Origin: CAZFOB01 sp964520325
GTDB taxonomy: Bacteria > Actinomycetota > JAICYB01
NCBI GenBank assembly: GCA_964520325.1
Contig: CAZFOB010000032.1
Coordinates: 1 to 21,503, forward strand
Length of the DNA stretch: 21,503 nucleotides
Reading direction: 5' to 3'
In this document: one piece after another, positions 15,439 through 21,503 of the stretch
Position numbering within the stretch: position 1 is the stretch's first letter
How the letters are laid out: each line of letters begins with the position of its first letter
Notes under the pieces: generated by a model
Database searches by the model: none
What the model saw: the letters and a program-made list of their open reading frames with translations, nothing else
What the model was told of the DNA's origin: nothing
Position numbers and translations under genes: made by a program

Positions 15439-16191
15439 CTAGTGCGCGTCTAGCCAGGCCACGAGGTCGGCGATGACCTTGTCCTTCTCCGGCTCGTTCA
15501 GCACCTCGTGGTACAGGCCGTCGTAGGCCTGCAGCGTCTTGTCGCCGATCACAAGGGTCGCGTAGACCATGTTTGCCCCGTCGATCGAGGTGAGCAGATC
15601 GGCCGTCCCATGGAGGAGAAGGACGGGCACGGCAACCTTCGGGATGGCATCGACGGCTTTGCCGATGGTTTCGACCACGCGCTCGATCATCGCCGGCGGA
15701 ACGTCCTCGTTGAAGACGAGCGGGTCGTCCACGTAGGCCTTCACGACAGCCTCGTCGCGCGAGATCGATGACGGCGGCAGGCCTTCGCCGGTGCTCATCG
15801 CCTCGATCGCGGCAGGTCCCGGCGCAACGGCCACGCCGGACAAGACGAGCCCGGTCAACACCTCGCTCGGTATCGCATTGGCCGCGGGCAGCGCGAAGAG
15901 TGTGCCCATGGAATGCGCGAGGAGGAACGTCTTGTCGTGGCCGGCGCTCGCGGCCACGACCTGATCGGCGACATCGGTGATGAGCTGGCCGCTGTCGCCG
16001 CCCATGTCTCCCGGGAACCCGACCGATTGTCCATGACCGCGATGGTCGAAGCCGTGGACGGCGTAGCCGGCGGCGTTGAGGGCTTGGGCGACGTGCTCGT
16101 ACCGTCCGGAGTGTTCGGCCATACCGTGCGCGATGACGACCATGCCCTTGGCGCCGGGAAGCGGCCAGTCCCGCGTGAAGATGTCTGCCAT
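15439..16191 (-). CDS. Alpha/beta hydrolase, monoacylglycerol lipase-like
   Basis: A 250-residue serine hydrolase starting at ATG 16191, giving MADIFTRDWPLPGAKGMVV; a longer frame adds a Leu/Ala-rich stretch but lacks family support. Motifs of the monoglyceride lipase/lysophospholipase group: oxyanion AHGMAEHSGRY, FDHRGHGQS, nucleophile elbow LLAHSMGT, the acidic residue in LLLHGTADLLT and the catalytic His in GLYHEVLNE. Such enzymes hydrolyse monoacylglycerols or lysolipids. No signal peptide with the chosen start. It is divergent from the tRNA gene 70 bp away. Confidence 0.9.
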   Translation of the reverse strand: MADIFTRDWPLPGAKGMVVIAHGMAEHSGRYEHVAQALNAAGYAVHGFDHRGHGQSVGFPGDMGGDSGQLITDVADQVVAASAGHDKTFLLAHSMGTLFALPAANAIPSEVLTGLVLSGVAVAPGPAAIEAMSTGEGLPPSSISRDEAVVKAYVDDPLVFNEDVPPAMIERVVETIGKAVDAIPKVAVPVLLLHGTADLLTSIDGANMVYATLVIGDKTLQAYDGLYHEVLNEPEKDKVIADLVAWLDAH

Positions 16192-16262
16192 GAGGGCCCA
16201 TGCAAGCACCGCCGGTGCACAGAGCGCCAATCCGTGCGTCAACCCTTAGACTCGCTAGCTAC

Positions 16263-16334
16263 GGGCCCTTAGCTCAGTGGTAGAGCACTGCCTCGACACG
16301 GCAGGGGTCGCAGGTTCAAGTCCTGCAGGGCCCA
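16263..16334 (+). tRNA. tRNA-Val (GAC) with C at position 33
   Basis: All four stems pair perfectly: acceptor GGGCCCT/AGGGCCC, D arm GCTC/GAGC, anticodon CTGCC/GGCAG, T arm GCAGG/CCTGC with a TTCAAGT loop; discriminator A, no encoded CCA. The anticodon loop (16293-16299) is TCGACAC, giving GAC (valine, GUC codons). Position 33 is C where U is nearly universal. The 3' part is duplicated at 20651, marking it as an integration target. Confidence 0.88.
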
Positions 16335-16336
16335 CG
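16303..16336 (+). repeat. Island attachment site, left copy (within the tRNA)
   Basis: The 34 bp from the end of the anticodon stem through the T arm, acceptor and two further bases recur at 20651-20684 with one T/C difference at 16321. This is the typical attL position for elements that integrate at a tRNA 3' end and keep the gene whole. Confidence 0.85.
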
Positions 16337-16420
16337 AGATTTGAACCCTAGAGTCAACGTTGGAACCCAAGGAGTCGCGATCAGTGCCAGCGTTCACATC
16401 GAAGACGGCGAACGGGTGAA

Positions 16421-17377
16421 TTGAAGCCTTCGCGCGAGATCCGCGAGTGCGTGCTCGGCATCTACCAGGACATGTCCGAGGGCGAGTTCCCGCACCGGTT
16501 CTCGATGTCTCCGGACGTTGTCATGGTCGGAACAGGACCGGGCGAGGTTTGGGTCGGTGGCCAAGCCATCCGCACAGTCTTCCAGGTACAGAACGAAGAG
16601 CTCGGCCTCGTCAAGTTGGTTCCCGGCACCATCCGTGCGTACGAAGAAGGAACCGTCGGCTGGGCGTTCGACGAATCAACCGTGATCCTCCCGGACGGAA
16701 CGCGACTGCCAACACGTGTGACATTCGTGTTCCACCGAGAGAACGGGGAGTGGCGAATCATCCATGGCCACACGTCCAACGTCTCTGACAACCTGGAGTA
16801 TTGGGGAACCGACATCGATCTCTCGATGGACAGGATCGCGACACTGGTCCAGAACGAACGGCCAGACCTCGGGTCCCTCACGTCGACCGAGGGCACCGTG
16901 ACGATCATGTTCACTGATCTCGAGTCCTCTACAGCGACGAACGAGTCGATGGGTGACGACGCGTTCCTTCCTCTCCTTCTCAAGCACAACGAGATCGTCC
17001 GCACCCGGACGGCGGAGTCTGGCGGCTCAGTCGTGAAGTCGCAGGGCGACGGGTTCATGCTGGCTTTCCCGTCAGCTCGGCGCGCGGTCGAGTGTGCGAA
17101 AACCATCCAGCGAGAGGTCGCGACCGTGGATGAACACCTCAAGGTCCGGATGGGATTGCACACGGGTGAGCCGGTCCGCCAGGCCGACGACTTCTACGGT
17201 CGCGACGTCGCCTACGCCGCTCGGATCGGCTCAGCAGCGAACGGAGGCGAGGTGCTGGTGTCGTCCCTCGTGAAGTCCCTCGTCGAGCCGTCAGGCTCCG
17301 TCACCTTCGCTGCCGCGCGCGAGCTCGAGCTCAAGGGGTTCGACGGACTACAGACCGTGTTCGCAGTTGACTGGTGA
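16421..17377 (+). CDS. SnoaL-like domain fused to class III adenylate cyclase
   Basis: A 318-residue protein with TTG at 16421 as the only plausible start keeping the whole N-terminal domain; the frame is closed by a stop at 16349. Residues 1-125 form an NTF2/SnoaL-like sensor (REIRECVLGIYQDMS...VTFVFHRENGEWRIIHGH). Residues 158-318 form a nucleotide cyclase: IMFTDLESST (metal Asp166), KSQGDGF (Lys206, adenine-specific; second metal Asp210), GLHTGEP, and DFYGRDVAYAARI. In the last, the transition-state Asn is Ala264 while the Arg remains, so activity may be reduced. It probably makes cAMP in response to a ligand of the N-terminal domain (inference). It lies 86 bp downstream of the tRNA, inside the island. 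Confidence 0.85.
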   Translation: MKPSREIRECVLGIYQDMSEGEFPHRFSMSPDVVMVGTGPGEVWVGGQAIRTVFQVQNEELGLVKLVPGTIRAYEEGTVGWAFDESTVILPDGTRLPTRVTFVFHRENGEWRIIHGHTSNVSDNLEYWGTDIDLSMDRIATLVQNERPDLGSLTSTEGTVTIMFTDLESSTATNESMGDDAFLPLLLKHNEIVRTRTAESGGSVVKSQGDGFMLAFPSARRAVECAKTIQREVATVDEHLKVRMGLHTGEPVRQADDFYGRDVAYAARIGSAANGGEVLVSSLVKSLVEPSGSVTFAAARELELKGFDGLQTVFAVDW

Positions 17378-17414
17378 GACCGTGAAGGGTCCGCTGAAAC
17401 TCGGGGTTCTTAGG

Positions 17415-18642
17415 TTCAAGTGATCACCGCAACACCTCGTTGAGCTGCAAGGTTCGAGCAATCGACGAGGAGGTGCGGAGATGGCGACGCGACGCTGGAA
17501 GAGACTGCTCCCCGATACGCGGAGAGAGATCATCCGCATGGCTGCGAAGGGGGCATCGAACCCGGAGATCATCGAGGCGCTCGATCTCTCTGAAGGTGTG
17601 GTGTGCAGGGTCCTCATCCCCTTCGGCGGCGTGTTCCGCCCCGAGGCGTGGACACCGTCGTCAGCGCGCCTGTCGCTCGATGAGCGCATCGAGATCAAGC
17701 TGGGGATCGAGCGCGGATGGTCGCTGCGAGCCATCGCGGCGTCGATCGGCCGACACGTATCGACCGTCTCGCGCGAGGTGACGGCCAACGGCGGCCGGAA
17801 GTGGTATCGGCCGATGAAAGCGCAGGCGCGAGCAGCGAGGAAGGCTCGACGACCGAAGCCGACGAAGCTCCAGACACACGCGGCGCTGCGCGAGCGGGTC
17901 GTCGCTGACCTCGAGCGGCTGTGGTCGCCGATGCAGATCGCAGAGCGCCTACGCTTGGACTTCAAGGACGACCCTGCCATGTCGATCTCCCACGAGTCGA
18001 TCTACAAGTCGCTGTACGTCCAGGGCCGCGGCGAGCTGCGCAAGGAGCTCGCCAGGTGCCTGCGCACGGGGCGGAAGAAGCGCAAGGCGCGCGGACGCCT
18101 CGAGACGCGCGGGACGATCCCCGACATGGTCATGATCAGCGAGCGTCCGCCCGAGGTCGCTGACCGCGCCGTCCCTGGCCACTGGGAGGGCGATCTCATC
18201 TTCGGCGCCAACAACCGAAGCGCCATCGGCACGCTCGTCGAGCGGACCACGCGCCTCACGCTGCTGCTGCACCTGCCGAACGACCGCACGCCGGAGACGG
18301 TGCGCAAGACGATGGCCAAGGCCATCAGGACGCTGCCCGAGGCGATCCGTCGCTCGATCACGTGGGATCAGGGCAAAGAGATCGCTGAGCACGCACGATT
18401 CACCGTCGATACCGGAGTGCAGGTGTACTTCTGCGATCCGCACTCACCGTGGCAACGCGGCACGAACGAGAACACCAACAAGCTCTTGCGGCAGTACTTT
18501 CCGAAAGGGACGGACCTATCAATCCACAGCGCCAAGGATCTTCAGCGTGTTGCGGACAGCCTCAACGGCCGGCCTCGACAGACCTTGAGTTGGATGACAC
18601 CATCGGAGAAGTTCGTCGAGGTTGTTGCGTCGACCGGTTGAA
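17415..18642 (+). mobile_element. IS30-family insertion sequence
   Basis: Imperfect terminal inverted repeats: left 17415-17439 and right 18617-18642 share TTCAA, GCAACA and CCTCG blocks, about 20 of 26 positions. The element is about 1.23 kb, as usual for IS30, and encodes one transposase whose stop codon lies inside the right repeat. No 2-3 bp target duplication is evident (AGG against TCT), so the ends may be off by a base or two, or flanks rearranged. Confidence 0.8.
17481..18641 (+). CDS. IS30-family transposase
   Basis: A 386-residue transposase. The ATG has GGAGGTG about 8 nt upstream. The N-terminal half carries two helix-turn-helix regions, including LSLDERIEIKLGIERGWSLR followed by IAASIGRHVSTVSREV, for inverted-repeat binding. 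The catalytic core has GHWEGDLIFG (Asp238), TWDQGKE (Asp296) and the Glu of RGTNENTNK (Glu330), a DD(33)E spacing typical of IS30. The frame is intact with no stop or frameshift, so it may be active. It lies inside the tRNA island between the cyclase gene and the small-gene cluster. Confidence 0.95.
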   Translation: MATRRWKRLLPDTRREIIRMAAKGASNPEIIEALDLSEGVVCRVLIPFGGVFRPEAWTPSSARLSLDERIEIKLGIERGWSLRAIAASIGRHVSTVSREVTANGGRKWYRPMKAQARAARKARRPKPTKLQTHAALRERVVADLERLWSPMQIAERLRLDFKDDPAMSISHESIYKSLYVQGRGELRKELARCLRTGRKKRKARGRLETRGTIPDMVMISERPPEVADRAVPGHWEGDLIFGANNRSAIGTLVERTTRLTLLLHLPNDRTPETVRKTMAKAIRTLPEAIRRSITWDQGKEIAEHARFTVDTGVQVYFCDPHSPWQRGTNENTNKLLRQYFPKGTDLSIHSAKDLQRVADSLNGRPRQTLSWMTPSEKFVEVVASTG

Positions 18643-18659
18643 TCTGCCGTTTGAAAGCT

Positions 18660-18679
18660 GTCCAATCAGGCCCACGCTG
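18660..18679. repeat. Degenerate att-like site B
   Basis: GTCCAATCAGGCCCACGCTG, just after the IS30 right end. It shares its GTCCA start and an ACGCTG end with the 19750-19769 site (15 of 20 ungapped), and CAGG-CCCACG with the tRNA 3' end. Either a decayed att copy or chance; see the findings. Confidence 0.35.
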
Positions 18680-18927
18680 TGATGTGTCGCGTCAGTGTGA
18701 AACACGCGTCAGCATTTTCAGACCCCGGCCGCAAGAACGCGCCGTGGGTTTCGCCACCCGGCGTTTCATCTGGTTCACGAAATCGTCGGCGATCATCGTG
18801 GACCATGGCTCTGCCAAAACCGAGCCAACGATCTCATCCTCATCGAGCAGCAGTTCCGGCGACAAATCCTTCCTGGTCACCTCTACAAGACCGAGTTGTC
18901 GGATGTGGCCACTACTGTGACGCTGGC

Positions 18928-19131
18928 ATGGCTAGGCAGAGGCATCCCGACAAGGAAGGTGAAATAGCACTCCGTCTCCTCGAATCTGCTGGGTGGAGAG
19001 TTGAGCGCAGCAAGGGATACTTCAGGGCGTTTTGTCCGTGCGGACGCCACATGGCCTCGGTCTTCCTCAGTCCCGCGAGCAGCGGGTACTTCCGAAGAAA
19101 GGCAGAATGGGTTATCAGGAGATGCCAGTGA
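18928..19131 (+). CDS. Small CPCG-motif protein, HicA-like in size and layout, putative toxin
   Basis: A 67-residue basic protein from ATG 18928. No SD is visible; TACTGT nine bases upstream could be a -10 of a leaderless mRNA. Predicted layout is helix (EGEIALRLLESAGW), strand (RVERSKGYFRAF), a CPCGRH turn (Cys36, Cys38, His41), strand (MASVFLSP), helix (YFRRKAEWVIRR), then Cys66. That alpha-beta-beta-alpha order resembles HicA-type double-stranded-RNA-binding toxins, and GWRVERSKGY sits where HicA has its GSH loop, but the catalytic His is not evident. I do not recognise a named family. The stop overlaps the next gene by GTGA. The pair lies in an island beside two antitoxin genes, which suggests a toxin role (inference). 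Confidence 0.6.
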   Translation: MARQRHPDKEGEIALRLLESAGWRVERSKGYFRAFCPCGRHMASVFLSPASSGYFRRKAEWVIRRCQ

Positions 19132-19442
19132 GCTTTCAGGTTCATGTCACCAACGAGCTTCGGGTGTCAGGTATTGATGATCCTGAAGCTACCTTGAACG
19201 CTGCGGTCGAGGCCGTCAGCGCAGAGGTTGTGGAGATTGGCCTCGACGAGCCCTTCGTGTTTGGTGAAATCACGTCGAGCGCAAGTTGGACTCTTCGAGT
19301 TGAGTTTGCGGCGCAAGTGAGTGGCCCAGAAGACCTGCTTGATCAAACCCATGAGATTTCTCAGAGGCTCTTGAGGGCCATTGGCTTCCCGCCTAACCTC
19401 GGCGTAGCAATCAGCCAATCCGCTGAACTAGTCCCTGCATGA
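19128..19442 (+). CDS. Unknown partner of the CPCG protein, putative antitoxin
   Basis: A 104-residue acidic protein. GTG 19128 is chosen because AGGAG stands 6 nt upstream and it overlaps the previous stop (GTGA); ATG 19122 would leave no space for the SD. Predicted pattern is strand (SFQVHVTNELRVSG), helix (DPEATLNAAVEAVSAE), strand, strand (SASWTLRVEFAAQVSG), helix (PEDLLDQTHEISQRLLRAIG), strand (LGVAISQSAEL), a ferredoxin-like order. No HTH or ribbon-helix-helix is seen, so direct DNA binding is not obvious. I recognise no family. Tight coupling to a basic 67-residue protein and its opposite charge fit a toxin-antitoxin or two-subunit system. Confidence 0.6.
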   Translation: MSFQVHVTNELRVSGIDDPEATLNAAVEAVSAEVVEIGLDEPFVFGEITSSASWTLRVEFAAQVSGPEDLLDQTHEISQRLLRAIGFPPNLGVAISQSAELVPA

Positions 19443-19466
19443 AGACGGTGTCGGGACATGAAATAG

Positions 19467-19679
19467 ATGCTTCCGACTAATCGGGTTCCGACACATCCAG
19501 GCGAGATCTTGAGTGAGGATTTCCTCAAGCCGCTTCATCTAACGCAAGTTGCGCTCGCCGAACACCTCGGGGTGCCTGTTCAGCGAATCAACGAATTGGT
19601 CCGAGGCAAGCGTGGGATCACTCCAGAGACGGCGTGGCTCCTCGCCGGCGCCCTCGGCACGACGCCCGACACCAGCTAA
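19467..19679 (+). pseudogene. higA: Truncated HigA-family antitoxin
   Basis: A 70-residue product. The sequence NRVPTHPGEIL...LTQVALAEHLGVPVQRINELVRGKRGITPETAWLLAGAL is a canonical HigA/VapI-type XRE helix-turn-helix. After GTTPD it reads Thr-Ser-stop, where the family continues with FWMNLQ and about 25 more residues that close the dimer fold. No higB toxin is found on either side. The SD is weak. It may still bind DNA, but is most simply a remnant cut at a recombination junction near 19670. Confidence 0.75.
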
Positions 19680-19737
19680 GAGCACCGGATGATTGAGACT
19701 TTGGCGCTTCAGCCACCTTGGAGTGATTAAAACCCCG

Positions 19738-19769
19738 GGTTCAAAATACGTCCACCAGGGCCTACGCTG
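19738..19769. repeat. Degenerate att-like site C
   Basis: Contains GGTTCAA (19738-19744) and CAGGGCCTACG (19756-19766), both parts of the tRNA 3'-end repeat in the same order, but with 11 intervening bases instead of 7 and one mismatch. It also matches the 18660 site through GTCCA and ACGCTG. Probably a decayed attachment site. Confidence 0.4.
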
Positions 19770-19804
19770 GACCTTCGGAGAGCAACCTCGCCGATTCTAC
19801 GCTG

Positions 19805-19813
19805 TGGTATCAT
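19805..19813 (+). promoter_or_regulatory. Extended -10 promoter of the RHH/GNAT pair
   Basis: TG-G-TATCAT fits the extended -10 form, 27 bp before the ATG at 19841. The CTACG (19796-19800) and CGTAG (19826-19830) half-sites flank it and could form an operator for the ribbon-helix-helix antitoxin. No convincing -35 is seen. Confidence 0.45.
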
Positions 19814-19840
19814 TTCTTACAGATTCGTAGGAGGATAGAC

Positions 19841-20122
19841 ATGGCCGACAGGCAAATCTCTGCCAGCGTCTCCGAGGAAACGGCGAAGCTCCTCGACGAC
19901 TATGCCGAGGCGCACGGGGTGAAGAAGGGTTACATGATCGAGGATGCGCTCCTCCATCACATGCTGGCGCTCCGCGAGCTTCCTGCCGACGTGATTATCC
20001 CGCCGCGGATCGTCGTCACCGAAGAGTCAATGCGAAAGATCGCCGAGCTCCTCGAGCGCCCACCCGCACCGACGCCAGCGATGAAGGAGCTCATGCGCGG
20101 CGGCCGCGCGAAGCGTGGCTGA
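19841..20122 (+). CDS. Ribbon-helix-helix antitoxin of a GNAT toxin pair
   Basis: A 93-residue protein with a TAGGAGGA SD. The N-terminal part DRQISASVSEETAKLLDDYAEAHGVKKGYMIEDAL is a ribbon-helix-helix DNA-binding domain. The C-terminal part VVTEESMRKIAELLERPPAPTPAMKELM resembles the DUF1778/TacA tail that wraps around and blocks GNAT toxins. It is likely the antitoxin and autorepressor. The stop overlaps the toxin GTG by 8 nt, giving coupled translation. It differs from plain DUF1778 proteins in having a longer linker between the two parts. Confidence 0.85.
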   Translation: MADRQISASVSEETAKLLDDYAEAHGVKKGYMIEDALLHHMLALRELPADVIIPPRIVVTEESMRKIAELLERPPAPTPAMKELMRGGRAKRG

Positions 20123-20636
20123 GATCGAGGTTCGTCTCCTCGAGCCAACCGACGACCGGTCCGGATTCCGCTCTGGGAGCGACGACCTCGATCGTTACTT
20201 CCATCGATTCGCAGGACAGAACCAATTCCGTCATCACATCGGCGCGACGTTCGTGGCTATCGTCGAGGGAACTATTGCCGGCTACGCGACGGTGGCCGCG
20301 TCTCACGTCGAAGCGGCGACGCTGCCGACTGCTCTGCGTCGGCGGCTTCCGAGCTACCCGTTACCAGTGCTCAGGCTCGCCCGACTTGCCGTCGACGAAC
20401 GCTCGACAGGCTCGGGCATCGGCCTCGTGCTCCTCCGGGCCGTCTTCGTGACAGCGCATCGGATGGCAGCAGATGTCGGATGCATCGGAGTCGTCGTCGA
20501 CGCGAAGCCACCGACAATTCCCTTCTACGAGCGATTCGGATTCGTCCCCCTTGACCCGAGGCGAGGGGTTCTCGGCGACCGCCCGGAGCCGCTTCCCATG
20601 TTTCTCCGGCTGAAAGACATCCTCTCGCCCGACTGA
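20115..20636 (+). CDS. GNAT-family toxin, TacT-like
   Basis: A 173-residue acetyltransferase from GTG 20115, which overlaps the antitoxin stop. It has the toxin-type opening FRSGSDDLDRYFHRFAGQ, the acetyl-CoA loop ERSTGSGIGLVLL (RSTGSGIG at 96-103) preceded by LRLARLAVD, and the catalytic Tyr138 in PFYERFGF. TacT/AtaT toxins acetylate the amino group of charged tRNAs and stop translation; the RHH partner neutralises them. All key residues are present. The module ends 15 bp before the right att copy, so it is the last gene of the island. Confidence 0.88.
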   Translation: MAEIEVRLLEPTDDRSGFRSGSDDLDRYFHRFAGQNQFRHHIGATFVAIVEGTIAGYATVAASHVEAATLPTALRRRLPSYPLPVLRLARLAVDERSTGSGIGLVLLRAVFVTAHRMAADVGCIGVVVDAKPPTIPFYERFGFVPLDPRRGVLGDRPEPLPMFLRLKDILSPD

Positions 20637-20650
20637 TCGCCGGTCCTCAG

Positions 20651-20684
20651 AGGGGTCGCAGGTTCAAGCCCTGCAGGGCCCACG
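20651..20684 (+). repeat. Island attachment site, right copy (tRNA 3'-end fragment)
   Basis: Thirty-three of 34 bases equal 16303-16336. The 5' half of a tRNA is absent, so this is the displaced original 3' end. It closes the 4.38-kb island. Confidence 0.85.
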
Positions 20685-20750
20685 CACTTACGACCGCGAC
20701 CAAACCTTCGCGCGGCCTAACGGTGTCCGTGTACTGGATGAGCAAGAACC

Positions 20751-21095
20751 TCAGCCGTCGTGCCGCCGCCGCTCGCCACCGGGGGCGGCGAAGTCGACGT
20801 TCTCCGCCGTAGCGGTGCCGTTCGTCCGCCCCGGGTAGCTGACCCACGTCATGCAGACGTTGAGCTCGTCGATGACGCTCGAGGCCTCGATCTTCGTCCC
20901 GTTGCCGAGCTCCATGCTCTCCGTGGTGTGGGCGTCCTCGATGAGGGTCAGGTCGTAGCCCAGGCCGAGGGCGCCGTAGGCCGTGGCGCGGATGCACCAG
21001 TTGGTCGCGGCACCGGCCAGCGCGACGTGTGTCGCGCCCAGCTTTGCGAGCTCATCCTCGAGTGCGGTCTGGGCCCACAGATAGTTCCTGAGGCA
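20751..21095 (-). pseudogene. Isochorismatase/cysteine hydrolase-family C-terminal fragment
   Basis: Reading from 21095 to the stop at 20751 gives about 114 residues: LRNYLWAQTALEDELAKLG, then THVALAGAATNWCIRATAYG with the conserved nucleophile Cys, and YDLTLIEDAHTTESMELG, typical of isochorismatase-like hydrolases. A stop lies directly upstream in frame (21096-21098), no start codon fits, and the N-terminal half with the catalytic Asp and Lys is missing. It is therefore a remnant. It lies 66 bp beyond the right att copy and 16 bp downstream of the MFS gene. Confidence 0.8.
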
Positions 21096-21111
21096 TCATG
21101 ACCGCGCTCGG

Positions 21112-21503
21112 CTAAAGGATCTCGAGTTCATCGAGGCTCGGCGCTGCACGGATCGACGCGCTCAGGGTTCCCCACACCGCGAGAAGGAAAGCGACGGCGG
21201 CGAAGAGTGCGATCGTCGTGCGCGCCGATGTGGCTCCGAGCATGACTCCGGCCACAAGCGGGCCGAGCGGCGCGATCGCGAGCGAGATCGTGCCGCGAAC
21301 GGATTCCGCCCGGCCGAGTAACCGGTCCGGCGTCAACGCGATCCGGTATCCGTGAACGATGGAGTTGCTCGACGGGATCACCAGCGCGGTGGCGAGCATC
21401 CCGGCGACGAGCACATAGACGCTCGGCCAGACGAGGAATGCTGCGAAGTGGGTTGCGTCTGATCTTCTGACCGGTTTGTGGTTGAAGAATCTCCACGGGT
21501 TGT
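21112..21503 (-). CDS. MFS transporter, 3' end only
   Basis: The frame is open to the window edge. From about 21414 to the stop it shows the last MFS helices: VLVAGMLATALVIPSSNS, the cytoplasmic loop GYRIALTPDRLLGRAESVRG, ISLAIAPLGPLVAGVMLG, and IALFAAVAFLLAVWGTLSA. The TPDRLLGR loop is typical of the group including enterobactin/macrolide-type exporters. The first 20 or so codons at the edge (including WRFFNHKPVRRSD) are hydrophilic and do not look like MFS, so a junction near 21440 is possible. The substrate cannot be told. Confidence 0.7.
   Translation of the reverse strand, partial: NPWRFFNHKPVRRSDATHFAAFLVWPSVYVLVAGMLATALVIPSSNSIVHGYRIALTPDRLLGRAESVRGTISLAIAPLGPLVAGVMLGATSARTTIALFAAVAFLLAVWGTLSASIRAAPSLDELEIL

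Noticed and set aside
14876..16201. Long minus-strand frame across the PBP and hydrolase genes
   Set aside because: Arg/Ser-rich high-GC shadow overlapping two well-supported genes in other frames.
16263..16334. Reading the tRNA as Ser (CGA) by shifting the loop to restore U33
   Set aside because: The shift destroys the anticodon stem, and the short variable arm rules out a serine tRNA.
18692..18900. Minus-strand frame with GLVEVTRKDL, reminiscent of the RNase E/G segment GLVEMTRK
   Set aside because: The likeness covers only about ten residues. The flanks do not match RNase E/G and there is no start with an SD, so I do not call a gene or remnant.
20647..20997. Minus-strand reading frame ending in ALQGLNLRPL
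   Set aside because: The end is the antisense of the tRNA 3' fragment, a well-known annotation artefact. The rest is out of frame with the isochorismatase fragment on the same strand.
1..21503. CRISPR array, rRNA, prophage structural genes or a replication origin
   Set aside because: No regularly spaced repeat with unique spacers, no rRNA-like stretch, and no phage or replication gene was found.

Overview
The window is high-GC DNA with actinobacterial gene content: a SigB/SigF-type sigma factor with partner-switching regulators, DUF6458 membrane peptides, a FadD19-like acyl-CoA synthetase, a bifunctional penicillin-binding protein and an IS30 element. I read it as an uncultured or little-studied member of the Actinomycetota; rank below phylum cannot be fixed from this sequence. 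Both ends cut through genes.

Region 1 (1-4572) is an envelope/secretion region. It holds the 3' part of a family-2 glycosyltransferase, and a minus-strand pair made of a secreted beta-helix protein and an exported metallophosphoesterase whose active-site motifs are altered. That pair is preceded by four 11-bp tandem repeats that look like a response-regulator operator. A membrane-anchored endonuclease/exonuclease/phosphatase-fold protein follows.

Region 2 (4767-9960) is lipid and general metabolism. An acyl-CoA synthetase and a nitronate-monooxygenase-family flavoprotein form an operon joined by an ATGA overlap. They converge on a minus-strand run of SDR dehydrogenase, SnoaL-like protein and MscL, the last with a CxxC...CxxC tail. 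A tandem GNAT protein diverges from the SDR gene.

Region 3 (9962-13000) is a general-stress module. It contains the sigma factor, an RsbW-like protein that has lost its ATP-binding motifs, a divergent RsbW with intact motifs, an RsbV-like STAS protein and two DUF6458 peptides. Three sites match the sigma-B/F promoter form (GTTT..., 13-14 bp, GGG(T/A)A). A structured segment ending in a strong hairpin lies between the first DUF6458 gene and rsbV. A class A PBP and a monoacylglycerol-lipase-like hydrolase follow.

Region 4 (16263-20684) is a small genomic island at a tRNA-Val(GAC) gene. The 34-bp 3' end of the tRNA recurs 4.35 kb downstream with one mismatch. Between the copies lie a SnoaL-adenylate cyclase fusion, an IS30 element, a translationally coupled pair of unknown small genes (a HicA-like-sized CPCG protein plus a partner), a truncated HigA antitoxin and a ribbon-helix-helix/GNAT toxin-antitoxin pair. 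No integrase is present. Two degenerate att-like sites inside the island appear to divide it into cassettes.

Region 5 (20685-21503) holds an N-terminally truncated isochorismatase-family fragment and the 3' end of an MFS transporter gene.
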